This document shows positions 1 through 8,299 of a stretch of 64,000 nt of DNA, piece after piece. The position numbers and the translations under genes are program-made. The number at the start of each line of letters is the position of its first letter. Within the stretch, counting starts at the first letter, position 1. Source of the DNA: Streptomyces sp. Tu6071 (lineage in GTDB: Bacteria; Actinomycetota; Actinomycetes; Streptomycetales; Streptomycetaceae); NCBI RefSeq assembly GCF_000213055.1, contig NZ_CM001166.1:62001-126000 (forward strand), read 5' to 3'. A model generated the notes under the pieces. That model did not search any database and was not told where the DNA came from. It saw nothing but the letters and a program-made list of their open reading frames with translations.

Positions 1-689
1 GGCAGATCCGCCGACACGGGAGCGGCGCCCACGGGGAGGTTCAGCAGCAGCGTCTCGAACAGGGTCCTGCCCGCCAGGAGCGTGACGCCCATCTGGCCAA
101 GCGGGCCCGTCGGGTTCCCTGTGGTCTTGCCCGCCTTCGCCTGCGGGTCGCCGACCGCCCCGGTCTTGATCGCCGCCGTATCCCAGCAGTGGGTGTGCAG
201 CAGCCAGAGCACGGCCTGCGCCGGCGTCAGAGCGAACACGTCCCCTTCCGTACGCGAGGCGAACAGCGGGACGTTGTTCCCGGTCGCCGCGTGCGGCACG
301 ATCAGGGCGGCATTCTTCGTCTCCCCCCTCGGGGTGTGCAGCCCGGCCACCTGCGCAAATGGCCGCACCGGATCGAAGAGACCGAACGCCTCACGGTACG
401 CGTCCAGATACGCGGTGAGCCGCGCGCGCTGCTCGGGCGTCCAGCGCCCGGCGGCGAACCATTGCGTCCATTCCCGCTCGTCAGCGGGACGGCCCAGCGC
501 ATCGACGACCACCGGAAGAAGCAGCTGCCGCAGTACCGCCGGCCGCTGGGTGGCACTCTCCACCGCCAGGTCCCCGAACTCGTGCGCGTCCAGCAGCACC
601 GTACTCAGCGAACGCTCCCGCGCCAGACCGCCGACCGCCGGCGGCACACGCAGCCACCGCTCCTCGAGCAGGGAAAACCCAAACCCCAT
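1..689 (-). CDS. casA: Cse1/CasA, type I-E Cascade large subunit (C-terminus beyond window)
   Basis: About 229 N-terminal residues are visible. They begin MGFGFSLLEERWLRV and continue with FDPVRPFAQV and a segment HAATGNNVPLFA, which matches the N-terminal domain of Cse1/CasA. In the family this subunit recognises the PAM and helps recruit Cas3 to the Cascade complex. The ATG at 689 follows AAGGGGG at 694-700, an excellent ribosome site. The gene lies downstream of cas3 on the same strand, but a terminator and its own promoter separate them, so it probably heads a separate Cascade operon that continues past the left edge (casB, casC, casD, casE and perhaps cas1-cas2, none visible). The promoter overlaps the target of the crRNA-like element at 797-884. 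The family assignment is firm; the missing C-terminus cannot be assessed. Confidence 0.93.
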   Translation of the reverse strand, partial: MGFGFSLLEERWLRVPPAVGGLARERSLSTVLLDAHEFGDLAVESATQRPAVLRQLLLPVVVDALGRPADEREWTQWFAAGRWTPEQRARLTAYLDAYREAFGLFDPVRPFAQVAGLHTPRGETKNAALIVPHAATGNNVPLFASRTEGDVFALTPAQAVLWLLHTHCWDTAAIKTGAVGDPQAKAGKTTGNPTGPLGQMGVTLLAGRTLFETLLLNLPVGAAPVSADL

Positions 690-693
690 CAAT

Positions 694-722
694 CCCCCTT
701 GAAACCTTCTCTGTTTAACCTA
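694..722 (-). promoter_or_regulatory. casA core promoter, leader and probable Cascade target
   Basis: Read on the minus strand, TAGGTT (717-722) is a good -10 hexamer, which puts the start of transcription near 710 and the AAGGGGG ribosome site at 694-700. The + strand stretch 705-716 (CCTTCTCTGTTT) is identical to 825-836, the start of the spacer in the degenerate mini-array upstream. Its 5' flank is AAC at 703-705. A complex bound here would cover the start site and the -10 region. Promoter calling is by eye; no strong -35 was found. Confidence 0.6.
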
Positions 723-796
723 CGCACACCCACCACGCGCGCGGGCAGGTTTCCCGCAATCCGATGCGAGAATCCGTTGACCGACAACCGACCCCA

Positions 797-884
797 CCCC
801 TGGCGCTGTCCGCGGGGATGATCCCCTTCTCTGTTTCCGCAGCGGATCGGGAAAGCCGTCGACCCCGCATCACGCGGGGAGACC
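797..884 (+). ncRNA. CreR-like crRNA element: two degenerate repeats around one 32-nt spacer
   Basis: Two decayed repeats lie 62 nt apart, close to the array period. The upstream one (about 797-825) keeps only GCGGGGATGATCC at its 3' side. The downstream one (858-884) reads GTCGACCCCGCATCACG followed by CGGGGAGACC and still folds CCCCGC with GCGGGG. Between them 826-857 is exactly 32 nt, the spacer length of the neighbouring arrays. Its first 11 nt (12 counting the preceding C) are identical to the casA promoter at 705-716, with the seed on the PAM side. In other type I systems such crRNA-like RNAs (CreR) guide Cascade to repress cas promoters without cleavage. The layout and match are seen in the sequence; transcription and repression are inferred. 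Confidence 0.6.
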
Positions 885-886
885 AG

Positions 887-918
887 CCGGGGTGCCCGGC
901 CACCGCCCGGCACCCCGG
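887..918 (-). terminator. Terminator of cas3
   Basis: CCGGGGTGCC (887-896) and GGCACCCCGG (909-918) form a perfect 10-bp stem around a 12-nt loop, four bases beyond the cas3 stop codon. It separates cas3 transcription from casA and also closes the right side of the crRNA-like element. Confidence 0.7.
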
Positions 919-921
919 CCC

Positions 922-3822
922 TCATACCTGCCGCAACCCCAGCACGCCGTCGTACGCCACCGCGAAATCGCCCAGCCGGGCCCTACCCGAGGCGTCCAGC
1001 ACCAGAGCACGGCTGCGGCCGAGCCACGGATGCCCGTGCCAGCCCGGCAGCGGCGCCAGCCCTGCGGCCGCCTTGGTGAACTTCGCGGGCAGCCGCACCA
1101 CGGAACCGAGTACCTCCTCCAGCACCTCTGGAGCCACGTCCCCGTTGACACTCAGCGCCCGCCCCGCAAGCGTCCGGAACGCTCCGTCGTCCCCGTCGCG
1201 GCGCACGAGCACGACCTCCACGGACTCGTCCCCGTCCCGTACCGCCGCCCGCAACGCGTCCTCACCGCCGCCCGCCGTCCCCCCGCCGTAATGCAACCCG
1301 GCCAGCGTCCGCCGCTCGTGCTCACCCGGCCCCGTCAGCAAAAACTGCCGCGCGTTCTGCGCCCGCTCCCGGTCCTGCGTCTCCTGCTCGCTCCGGGCCG
1401 CCTCACCCGCCGTACGCCACCCCTCGGGCAAGAGCGACTCCTCATCCCCGTACACCTCCTCGACCAGAGCGGGCACCCGCCCCGGAACCGGCCACACCCC
1501 GCCCGCACCCGCCTTCGCCCCCACACCCGCACCGGGCAGTACGGCCGCCGTCCGCAACAGCAGATGACGCCCGTAGATCCCCTCACTCGCGGACACGAAC
1601 TCCGGCTCCCGCCCCTCACGAGGACTGAAACCCGTCACGAAGACACGCGGAACCCGCAGCCCCTCCGGCCTCCACGTGCCCTCGTGCCGGTGCAAGCGCC
1701 CCACGCGCTGCAACAAAAGATCCACCGGCGCCACATCCGTGACCAGCACATCCGCATCCACATCGAAAGACTGCTCCGCAAGCTGCGTCGCCACCACGAC
1801 CAACCGCCCCGAACGCGAACGCCCCGCCCCCGGCCCCAGCAGCCGCAAACACTCCTCCGTCAGCTCCGCACGCCGCGCCACCGTGAACCGCGCGTGCAGC
1901 AACCGCACCTCATCCCCGCCAAAACGCCCCCGCAACTCCTCGAAAAGGCTCTGCGCCCGCGCCACCGAATTACGGATCACCAGCGCCGTACCACCCCCGG
2001 CAAGCTCACCGGCCAGCAACTCCCCCACCCGCGCATCCGCAGAAGCCTGCGCCCGCTCCCGCTCCTCACGCGAACTCCCCCGCCCCGGAACCGCCTCAGG
2101 AACCACCCGCACCTCAACCCCGAGATCCGCCCGCCAGCTACCCGTCGCCCGAACCCGGATCTGCGGCTCGCCCCCAGCCGGCGACCACGCGGTCGTCACA
2201 CTCGGATACCCCTCAGCGGCCGGCACCTCGACCCGCAACTCCTCCACGGACGCCGCACCCGCCAGATACGCCTCCAGCAAGCCCCGCCGCTGCGCCGGGG
2301 CCAGCGTCGCCGACAGCACCACCACCGGGACCCCCGCCTGCCCCAGCCACCGCAACGCCTCGTGCAAGAACTGACTCATGTACACGTCGCACGCGTGCAC
2401 CTCGTCCAGCACCACGACCTTCCCGCCCAGCCCCGCCATCCGCAACATCACATGCCGCGTCCGCGTCGCCGCATACAGCAGCTGATCAACCGTCCCCACC
2501 ACGAACGGAGCCAGCAGACCCCGCTTCGACCCCAAAAACCACTCCACCAGAGCCTGACACTCCAGCTCCCCACCCCCCTCCCCGCTCACACCGAACGGAT
2601 CACCAGCCAAACCGAACTCATCCACCCCACCAAAGGCCTCCCTCGCCCCCGCCCCCTCCTCCACCAGCCCCTTCCACTCCCGGTTGAACGCCCGCTTGCC
2701 GTGCAACAGCACCACCCGCGACGCGAACTCCTCCGAAACCGCCCCCAGCCACCCACGCACCCGGGAGAACATCGGGTCACTCGTCGCCTGCGTCGGCATC
2801 CCCACGAACACACCGTCCGCACCAAACCGCGCCGCCAGAACCTCCGCGGCGAACAGCGCCGCCTCCGTCTTCCCCTCCCCCGTCGGAGCCTCCACCACCA
2901 CCAGCCCCGCACCCCCCATATCCCCCATCGCGTCGACGACCATCCGCTGCGCCGGCCGCGGCACACACCCGAACCGCCCCGCAAAAACCTCCCGCCCCGG
3001 CACACCCCGCTCACCCCAGCCACCACGCAGCCCCAGCGCCTTCCACGCCCCCGCGGCCCGCCGACGAGAACCCTCCGCACTCACCTCTCGCAGGTCATCG
3101 ACCCCACCGAAGTACCGCTCGTCGCTCGCGATCCAGTCCGCCATCACCACCAGACCACTCACCTGCAACTGCAATGCCCTCGACGGAACAACCACAGGCT
3201 CCACCTCCGCCGGCCCCGCAAAGCCCACCTCGCGCGAGACCACATCGAGCAGTGCGCGCTGAACCTCCCGCCACACCCCGATCCCGCGCAACTGCCGCTT
3301 CGCGGACCCCGGTTCACGCACGTCCTTCAGCGTCGGGAAAGCCCCGTGGTGACCGGCGACCAGCGGCCACACCCAGTCCACCTGCTCGCCACTCCACCCC
3401 ACCTCCCCCAGCAACTCCCGAACGATCAGCCCACCGGCCCAGTCGTGCCGCCAACGCTGCTTCGCCCCCGCTACAGCCGAAGGCTCGTGCCACGTCAACC
3501 CAGCAGCACGAACCGCCTCAGCCCCCTCATCCCACAACCGCTGATGCGCAGGCGTCGCCTTCCCGCAGTCATGCACCGCGCACAACCACACAAACAACCC
3601 ACGCCCACACCCCACCCCACCCGCCACCTCATCCAGCGCCGAACGCGTCGCCGGCGCCAAGAACTCCTCCCACATCAGCTCCGCAACCGCCGCCGTATCC
3701 AGCAGATGCCCCAGCAGAAGACTCGTCCTCCCCGCAGCCCTCTCCCGCGACTTCCCCCACAACGTCTCCAGCCCCCGCACCACCGCCGCGCCGTACCTCA
3801 ACGCCAGCTCATTCACATCCAC
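922..3822 (-). CDS. cas3: Cas3, type I-E HD nuclease-helicase
   Basis: Cas3 is the effector that unwinds and degrades DNA marked by Cascade. The product is 966 residues, normal for the family. The N-terminal HD domain shows GHLLDTA (about 39), CAVHDCGKATPAH (81-93), WRHDWAGG (124) and AGHHGAF (156). The SF2 helicase part shows Walker A APTGEGKTE (312-320), the DEVH box VVLDEVHACD, the SAT motif VVLSATLAP and motif VI QRVGRLHRH. All key residues are present, so it looks active. I chose the GTG at 3822 (reading VDVNELALRYG) because GGTGGGGG lies just upstream; the frame stays open further upstream but that stretch overlaps decayed CRISPR repeats. It stands alone between its own terminator and the relic array upstream. 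Confidence 0.95.
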   Translation of the reverse strand: MDVNELALRYGAAVVRGLETLWGKSRERAAGRTSLLLGHLLDTAAVAELMWEEFLAPATRSALDEVAGGVGCGRGLFVWLCAVHDCGKATPAHQRLWDEGAEAVRAAGLTWHEPSAVAGAKQRWRHDWAGGLIVRELLGEVGWSGEQVDWVWPLVAGHHGAFPTLKDVREPGSAKRQLRGIGVWREVQRALLDVVSREVGFAGPAEVEPVVVPSRALQLQVSGLVVMADWIASDERYFGGVDDLREVSAEGSRRRAAGAWKALGLRGGWGERGVPGREVFAGRFGCVPRPAQRMVVDAMGDMGGAGLVVVEAPTGEGKTEAALFAAEVLAARFGADGVFVGMPTQATSDPMFSRVRGWLGAVSEEFASRVVLLHGKRAFNREWKGLVEEGAGAREAFGGVDEFGLAGDPFGVSGEGGGELECQALVEWFLGSKRGLLAPFVVGTVDQLLYAATRTRHVMLRMAGLGGKVVVLDEVHACDVYMSQFLHEALRWLGQAGVPVVVLSATLAPAQRRGLLEAYLAGAASVEELRVEVPAAEGYPSVTTAWSPAGGEPQIRVRATGSWRADLGVEVRVVPEAVPGRGSSREERERAQASADARVGELLAGELAGGGTALVIRNSVARAQSLFEELRGRFGGDEVRLLHARFTVARRAELTEECLRLLGPGAGRSRSGRLVVVATQLAEQSFDVDADVLVTDVAPVDLLLQRVGRLHRHEGTWRPEGLRVPRVFVTGFSPREGREPEFVSASEGIYGRHLLLRTAAVLPGAGVGAKAGAGGVWPVPGRVPALVEEVYGDEESLLPEGWRTAGEAARSEQETQDRERAQNARQFLLTGPGEHERRTLAGLHYGGGTAGGGEDALRAAVRDGDESVEVVLVRRDGDDGAFRTLAGRALSVNGDVAPEVLEEVLGSVVRLPAKFTKAAAGLAPLPGWHGHPWLGRSRALVLDASGRARLGDFAVAYDGVLGLRQV

Positions 3823-4030
3823 CGAAAACCCCCACCTCACACACGAATTCGAGAACCGGATCGTAAACGGCACCACCGACAACACCCTCTGAACTGCACA
3901 AACGATAAGGAGAATCACCAAAACGACACCCGCCACCCCCGACCCCGTGATACAAGGGCACCGCCCGAACCCAGATGGGCTGACCCGCACCCGCAGGCCC
4001 CCACCCCCCCACCGCCGCGGCGACACGCGT

Positions 4031-4473
4031 GCCACCCGCCGCCAGGGATGTTCCGGGCCGCTTCGAGGAGACAGGCAGCATCGCCCGGTTGCCCCCGCGC
4101 CTGCGGGATCCTCCAAGCTGGACCTCATATGGCAGGACCCGTCTGGCGTCGACCCCGCGCACGCGGAGATCCTCCGTTGAGGCCGCAGCCGGGCATCCAC
4201 TCGCTCAGGTCGCGGGTACCCTCCTACCCGTCGATCCACCGGTCGTGAAAGCCCTCGGTCGGCCCCGTGCTCGTAGGGATGGGGCGCCCGGACCGTCCTG
4301 GTGGCGACATCAGCGTGACGGCGTCGACCTCGCGCTCGCGGGGGATCCTCCGATCCTCGCGCGCCTGGAAGCGGACGGTCCGCTGTCGACTCCACGCTCG
4401 CGGGGATCTTCCGGCCGCTCGGTGCGCGCGCGGCGAGCGATCCTGTCGGCCCTGCGCTGGTGGGGATCAGTCG
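4031..4473 (+). CRISPR. Relic array upstream of array A (about 8 decayed repeats)
   Basis: Repeat-like units start near 4031, 4088, 4148, 4200, 4258, 4323, 4385 and 4445, about 60 nt apart. Several keep the palindromic core, for example GTCGACCCCGCGCACG at 4148. None is a perfect copy and types are mixed (GTTGCCCCC and GTCGACC forms). The last unit, GTCGGCCCTGCGCTGG at 4445, and the preceding spacer recur before other leaders. It is probably the dead distal end of an older array whose leader was lost. Confidence 0.75.
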
Positions 4474-4637
4474 CGCCGCCGAGCGGCTTTCGGGGGTTTT
4501 CGGGGGTTACGGTGTTGACGTGGAGGGTGAGAGCTGGTGGGGGCGAGCTGTTGTTTCTGTTCTGGGCTCAGTAGCCGGCCGGAAAGCAACTGAAGGAAAA
4601 CCGGCAGACCGGCTGGTATGACTGCAGGTCAGCAAGC
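4474..4637 (+). promoter_or_regulatory. Leader of array A (family 1)
   Basis: This segment is shared with the leaders of arrays D, G, I, J and M. It contains TTACGGTGTTGACGTGGA, a GGTGAGAGCTGGTGG block, TTCTGTTCTGGGCTCAG and GGAAAGCAACTGAAGGAAAA. It ends in TGGTATGACTGCAGGTCAGC directly before repeat 1. TATGAC at 4617-4622 could be an extended -10 giving a start about 9 nt before the first repeat. It is also the expected site of spacer insertion. Confidence 0.8.
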
Positions 4638-5762
4638 GTCGGCCCCGCGCACGCGGGGATCTTCCAGCTGACCCGGGGGCGTCGCCGGGAGAACGAGGGT
4701 CGGCCCCGCGCACGCGGGGATCTTCCGGGCGCGGGCGGGGGGCCGGACGTCCTCAACGGGTCGGCCCCGCGCACGCGGGGATCTTCCGCGTCTGCGGGCC
4801 GCCTGGCGGCGCGTCGGCGCGTCGGCCCCGCGCACGCGGGGATCTTCCGGTCTCGTTCAGCGAGGCCGCGCTCGAGCGGGCGTCGGCCCCGCGCACGCGG
4901 GGATCTTCCGTCCCACAGCCGGTAGAGCATCTGGAACGGCACGTCGGCCCCGCGCACGCGGGGATCTTCCGAACCAGCGTCGGCGTGACAACAAGGGGCA
5001 AGGTGTCGGCCCCGCGCACGCGGGGATCTTCCTGGTCGTGAGCTGTTCGCCGATCAGGTGCACGGGTCGGCCCCGCGCACGCGGGGATCTTCCGACGCAG
5101 GACGGCCGCTCGCCCGCGCTCGAACTGTCGGCCCCGCGCACGCGGGGATCTTCCCACGGTGTCGGTCGGGATGAGGACCAGTGGCATGTCGGCCCCGCGC
5201 ACGCGGGGATCTTCCGCGGATCAGGGGCAGTCGTCGCAGGCTCCACCGGTCGGCCCCGCGCACGCGGGGATCCTCCGCGGCTGCACGCCTCGCGGCGGCG
5301 CGTCGGCGCGTCGGCCCCGCGAGCGCGGGGATCCTCCGGACAAGCCGTACCTGTCCGCCGAGTCGGCTCCGGTCGGCCCCGCGCCCGCGGGGATCCTCCG
5401 ATCGCCTCCGCGAGGCCGAAGCGAGGGAGGTGGTCGGCCCCGCGCCCGCGGGGATCTTCCCAGGCCGGGTGCCTCCGGCTCGGCACGGCGGGCGTCGACC
5501 CCGCGCACGCGGGGTCCTCCGCTGGAGAGCGGCGGCGCGCGCACCTGGCAAGGTCGACTCGCGCTCGCGGGGGATCCTCCGGCGCCCTGTGCTCCCCCCT
5601 CGGCCCGCTGGGTCCCGACCCCGCGCTCGCAGGGATCCTCCTCCGCTGGCTCGCCGACGTGTTCAGGGCCATCGGCCCAGCGCTCGCGGGGATCCTCCGG
5701 GACTCTTGCGCGAGGCCGCAGGCACACCGAGCGTCGACCCCACGCTCGTAGAGATCGTCCGC
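4638..5762 (+). CRISPR. CRISPR array A, about 19 repeats
   Basis: The repeat is 29 nt, period 61 (32-nt spacers). The leader-proximal form is GTCGGCCCCGCGCACG then CGGGGATCTTCCG. From 5249 the 3' part becomes GATCCTCCG and the loop changes (GAGC, then GCCC), and from 5494 repeats are visibly decayed (5494, 5553, 5614, 5672, 5734). The distal four units, 5520-5762, are nearly duplicated at the end of array J (23,090-23,331). The CCCCGCG/CGCGGGG hairpin is typical of type I-E repeats cut by Cas6e. Confidence 0.97.
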
Positions 5763-5916
5763 GCTCTCGGTGTGGCTGGCCGGCGATACGGTGTACGTGT
5801 GGGGGTGAGAGCTGGTGGGTTCGGGCGGTTGTTTCTGTTCTGGGCTCAGCGGCCGGACCGGAAAGCCACCGAAGGGAAACTGGCAGACCTGCCGGTATGA
5901 CCGCAGGTCAGCAAGT
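5763..5916 (+). promoter_or_regulatory. Leader of array B (family 2)
   Basis: It shares the 3' half of the family 1 leader (GGTGAGAGCTGGTGGG, TTCTGTTCTGGGCTCAGC, GGTATGACCGCAGGTCAGC) but starts with its own GGCCGGCGATACGGTGTACG. It is nearly identical to the leader of array K at 23,332-23,486. Confidence 0.8.
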
Positions 5917-6311
5917 GTTGCCCCCGCGCCTGCGGGGATTTTCCCGAGCCTGAGCGCGAACAGGCGCTCGGGAGGATGTTGCCCCCGCGCCTGCGGGGAT
6001 TTTCCTACTGGGCGTGTGCGTCGGTGTTCCCACCGATCGTTGCCCCCGCGCCTGCGGGGATTTTCCGGACCTCTTCGAGTCGTTCGCCGCCCTCGCCCGG
6101 TTGCCCCCGCGCCTGCGGGGATTTTCCCTCACCAGCTACGACCGTCCCACCGCCCGGAACGTTGCCCCCGCGCCTGCGGGGATTTTCCGAGCAGCCGCAG
6201 ACCACCGACGTGTGGAACGTGGTCGCCCCCGCGTCGGCGGGGATTTTCCGTCCACCCCCGCCGCCTCGGCCCCGGACATGTGGTTGCCCCCGCACCTGCG
6301 GAGATGCTCCG
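5917..6311 (+). CRISPR. CRISPR array B, 7 repeats
   Basis: Five near-perfect repeats start at 5917, 5978, 6039, 6100 and 6161, with the form GTTGCCCCCGCGCCTG then CGGGGATTTTCC. Two decayed ones follow at 6222 and 6283. The repeat matches that of leaderless array F but not those of flanking arrays A and C. The array ends next to the regulator island that starts at 6497. Confidence 0.95.
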
Positions 6312-6496
6312 GTTCGGTGGGCGGAGTGCCACGGCTCGATCGGGGCCGGGTTGTCGCCGTGTTCGTTGGTGTCATCGCCTATGGGCTTCTCCTCTTCTTG
6401 GTGGATGAGGTGTTCTGCGTCCCGAGTGGGGCGGAAGTCGTAGGTCACTCTGGGCTGCACGGCCCCTTCTCAGCGTAGGACGTGAGGCGGTACGAC

Positions 6497-6766
6497 TCAC
6501 GTCCAGGGCTGGCAGGCGAAGAGACGGCCGGCCGTGCCGGGGCCCGACATGGGTTCCACGACATCGATGAGGGTGACGTCTTCGGCGAGGCCGCGGTGCC
6601 ACGCGCACCAGGCGATGGTGCGGGCGAGGCCGCCGCTTATCGTTCGTCCCTGCCGTAGCAGCAGCGGCGGCAGCCGCGGGGGAACCAGGCTGGCCCGGTG
6701 CGGGTGGCGGGGCGGGCGCCGAGGTCGATGTCGTCGATGCCGGGCTGGAGCGTGGTCTCGCACCAC
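6497..6766 (-). CDS. Small conserved-looking protein, start uncertain
   Basis: The C-terminal half, ISGGLARTIAWCAWHRGL then DVTLIDVVEPMSGPG and RLFACQP, reads like a real small Streptomyces protein. The N-terminal 40 residues of the open frame are Arg/Pro/His-rich and are probably only the shifted frame of the overlapping upstream gene. No ATG or GTG lies near the conserved part (about 6645), so a CTG or a coupled start after the stop of the upstream gene at 6637 is possible. It is the last gene of a three-gene leftward operon. I know no function; WCAWH and FACQP suggest a small metal-binding or redox protein, as speculation. Confidence 0.45.
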   Translation of the reverse strand: MVRDHAPARHRRHRPRRPPRHPHRASLVPPRLPPLLLRQGRTISGGLARTIAWCAWHRGLAEDVTLIDVVEPMSGPGTAGRLFACQPWT

Positions 6767-6846
6767 ACGCAGGCGGCGCCGCGCCGCTGCTCGGCCGTGA
6801 GCGTCTCGACGGCGGGAAGGAGGTCCGCGTCCAGTTGGGTACTCAC
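6637..6846 (-). CDS. Small Cys-rich hypothetical protein
   Basis: The product is 69 residues: MSTQLDADLL, then CVWCETTL and a C-terminal RGCRRCCYGRDER. CxxC plus the C-terminal CRRCC suggest a zinc ribbon. It starts with GTG at 6846 overlapping the upstream stop (GTGA), so translation is probably coupled. It is the middle gene of the leftward operon facing the DUF6879/DUF5753 pair, a neighbourhood common in Streptomyces. Function unknown. Confidence 0.65.
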   Translation of the reverse strand: MSTQLDADLLPAVETLTAEQRRGAACVWCETTLQPGIDDIDLGARPATRTGPAWFPRGCRRCCYGRDER

Positions 6847-7298
6847 CGCTCCATCACCTCCATCTCCCGCGCGTCGAGGAGCGCTTCACGGAGGAGGCGT
6901 GCGGGAGTGAGGAGACCGGTGCCGTAGGGCGGGTGCAGCCAAGTGCGCCCGGCGGCGCCGATGCCGGGTGCGGGGCAGTCGAGCACCCACCCGGCGGGGT
7001 GGGCGAGGGTGCCCGGGACGTCGGTGAGGAGGGTCGCGGTCCCGGCGGCCACGAGCCACCAGGCGCGGCGAGCGTCGGAGGACCCCTGGACGGGACCGGC
7101 GTTGCCGCTCATCCGGAGCACGCACAAGGCGTCGATCGACGGGTAGAGCGGGGCCTCGACGACCCGCCAGATTCCCGTCGAGGGCACCGGCGCGAGCCGT
7201 TCCCGCTGCCAGTCGGCGTAGGCGGGGGACGGGTCGAGCAGGGTTTCGGTCAGCCATGCGCACCCGGGGTGGGCCCTCGGGAGGAGAGTCGAGGTCAT
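6843..7298 (-). CDS. Hypothetical protein, first gene of leftward operon
   Basis: The product is 151 residues starting MTSTLLPRAHPGCAWLTE. The ATG at 7298 follows AGGAGGCGC, a very strong ribosome site, so I prefer it to upstream in-frame starts. Recognisable stretches are WRVVEAPLYPSIDALCVL and ARRAWWLVAAG, and a C-terminal WLHPPYG. Some resemblance to the N-terminal part of bifunctional primase-polymerase-like proteins is possible but not firm. It is divergent from the 7530 gene; the 230-bp gap between them must hold both promoters. Confidence 0.65.
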   Translation of the reverse strand: MTSTLLPRAHPGCAWLTETLLDPSPAYADWQRERLAPVPSTGIWRVVEAPLYPSIDALCVLRMSGNAGPVQGSSDARRAWWLVAAGTATLLTDVPGTLAHPAGWVLDCPAPGIGAAGRTWLHPPYGTGLLTPARLLREALLDAREMEVMER

Positions 7299-7529
7299 GC
7301 TGCGCCTCCTGCGCCCGGCCCCGTAGGTCGCGGCGTGCACGGGCTTGCGATAGGGGCTGCCGCAGATCACAGACGCTAGGGATGTGACGTGCGACACGGC
7401 CAGGCATGTGCAGATCTGTGCATCCGCCTCCCCTCGAACGGGTGGTCAACGAGCTGGGCCCTTGACGGGGACCGCCAGTTCGCTGACGGTGTCGCACACA
7501 GCTGCACACCCCCATACCTGGAGGGCACC

Positions 7530-7790
7530 ATGTCGTTACGGTTCATCGGGATCGACCCGAACACAGGAGACAAGGAGAGCCCGACCGTCTGGGTGGACGA
7601 GGAGCACAGCGAGCTGGTCTTCCAGGGCTGGGTGCCGTCACCGGCCCTGGAGGCGGAGTGCACGGCCACGGAGGTACCGGGCCACGCGAAGGGGATTCCC
7701 GAGGGGGAAGCGGTCGTCCGCATCCCGGCCCGGATGGTGGAGATGGTGAGGGAGGCGTGCGATGCCATCGAGCAAGCCCACGTTCGATGA
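7530..7790 (+). CDS. Small hypothetical protein in DUF6879/XRE operon
   Basis: The product is 86 residues starting MSLRFIGIDPNTGDKESPTV. The ATG at 7530 has GGAGGG six bases upstream; the frame is open further upstream but without a better start. It is acidic, with the C-terminal segment RIPARMVEMVREACDAIEQ. It overlaps the next gene by 29 nt. Proteins of this size often precede DUF6879 and DUF5753 genes in Streptomyces. A possible -35 TTGACG is at 7462-7467 with only a weak -10. Confidence 0.7.
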   Translation: MSLRFIGIDPNTGDKESPTVWVDEEHSELVFQGWVPSPALEAECTATEVPGHAKGIPEGEAVVRIPARMVEMVREACDAIEQAHVR

Positions 7791-8286
7791 GCTGATCGCG
7801 ACGTGCCGGAGCGCTCTCCACCTGGAGATGCGCGACGCCTACGCCGTGGACTACGAGAAGGGTCCCTTCGCGGACTGGCGCGCCGGACACCGGCTCAACC
7901 CGGCGGAACGCGAGACCTGGTGGCGTCCGTGGCTCGACCTCATCAGCGAAACGGTCGACCGCGGCGCGGAAGTGCGGCGCGCGCGGATCGTGTCCGAGCC
8001 GGTCAGCGAGTACACCCGCTTCCTCTACGACGGCACCTTCACCAATGTGGCCGCCGGGGAGCAGGTCCGCTGGCTGCCCCGACGCCAGGCATCCGACATT
8101 CCCCTGCCGGGCAATGACTTCTGGCTCTTCGACGGCGTGTGGGTGCACTGGAACCACTTCGCCGGGGACGGGTCATCGCTCGGCGCGGAGATCACCGACG
8201 ATCCCCGCGCGGCGGCTGTGTGCCGTGACGCCTTCGAGCAGGTGTGGGAACGAGCTACACCGCACGACGAGTACAAGATCCGCTGA
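7762..8286 (+). CDS. DUF6879 family protein
   Basis: The product is 174 residues with the family signature: FDELIATCRSALHLEMRDAY at the N-terminus, then RRARIVSEPVSEYTRF, VAAGEQVRWLPRRQASDI, and PGNDFWLFDG followed by WNHFAGDG. DUF6879 proteins are found beside XRE/DUF5753 regulators across Streptomyces; their biochemical role is not known to me. Length is typical. The downstream regulator starts 14 nt after the stop, so the two are surely one transcript. Confidence 0.85.
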   Translation: MPSSKPTFDELIATCRSALHLEMRDAYAVDYEKGPFADWRAGHRLNPAERETWWRPWLDLISETVDRGAEVRRARIVSEPVSEYTRFLYDGTFTNVAAGEQVRWLPRRQASDIPLPGNDFWLFDGVWVHWNHFAGDGSSLGAEITDDPRAAAVCRDAFEQVWERATPHDEYKIR

Positions 8287-8299
8287 GCAGAAAGACCGC

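Noticed and set aside
1..3822. Absence of cas1, cas2 and other cas genes taken as loss
   Set aside because: casA runs off the left edge, and the rest of the operon is expected beyond it. The window cannot show absence.
892..4248. A 1118-codon open frame on the + strand
   Set aside because: It runs antisense to cas3, whose HD and helicase motifs are complete. High GC at codon position 3 keeps the antisense frame open; its product is only Arg/Pro/His-rich.
3823..4395. N-terminal extension of cas3 to an upstream ATG
   Set aside because: The extension covers decayed CRISPR repeats (PRARG-type translation) and has no place in the Cas3 fold; GTG 3822 has a good ribosome site.
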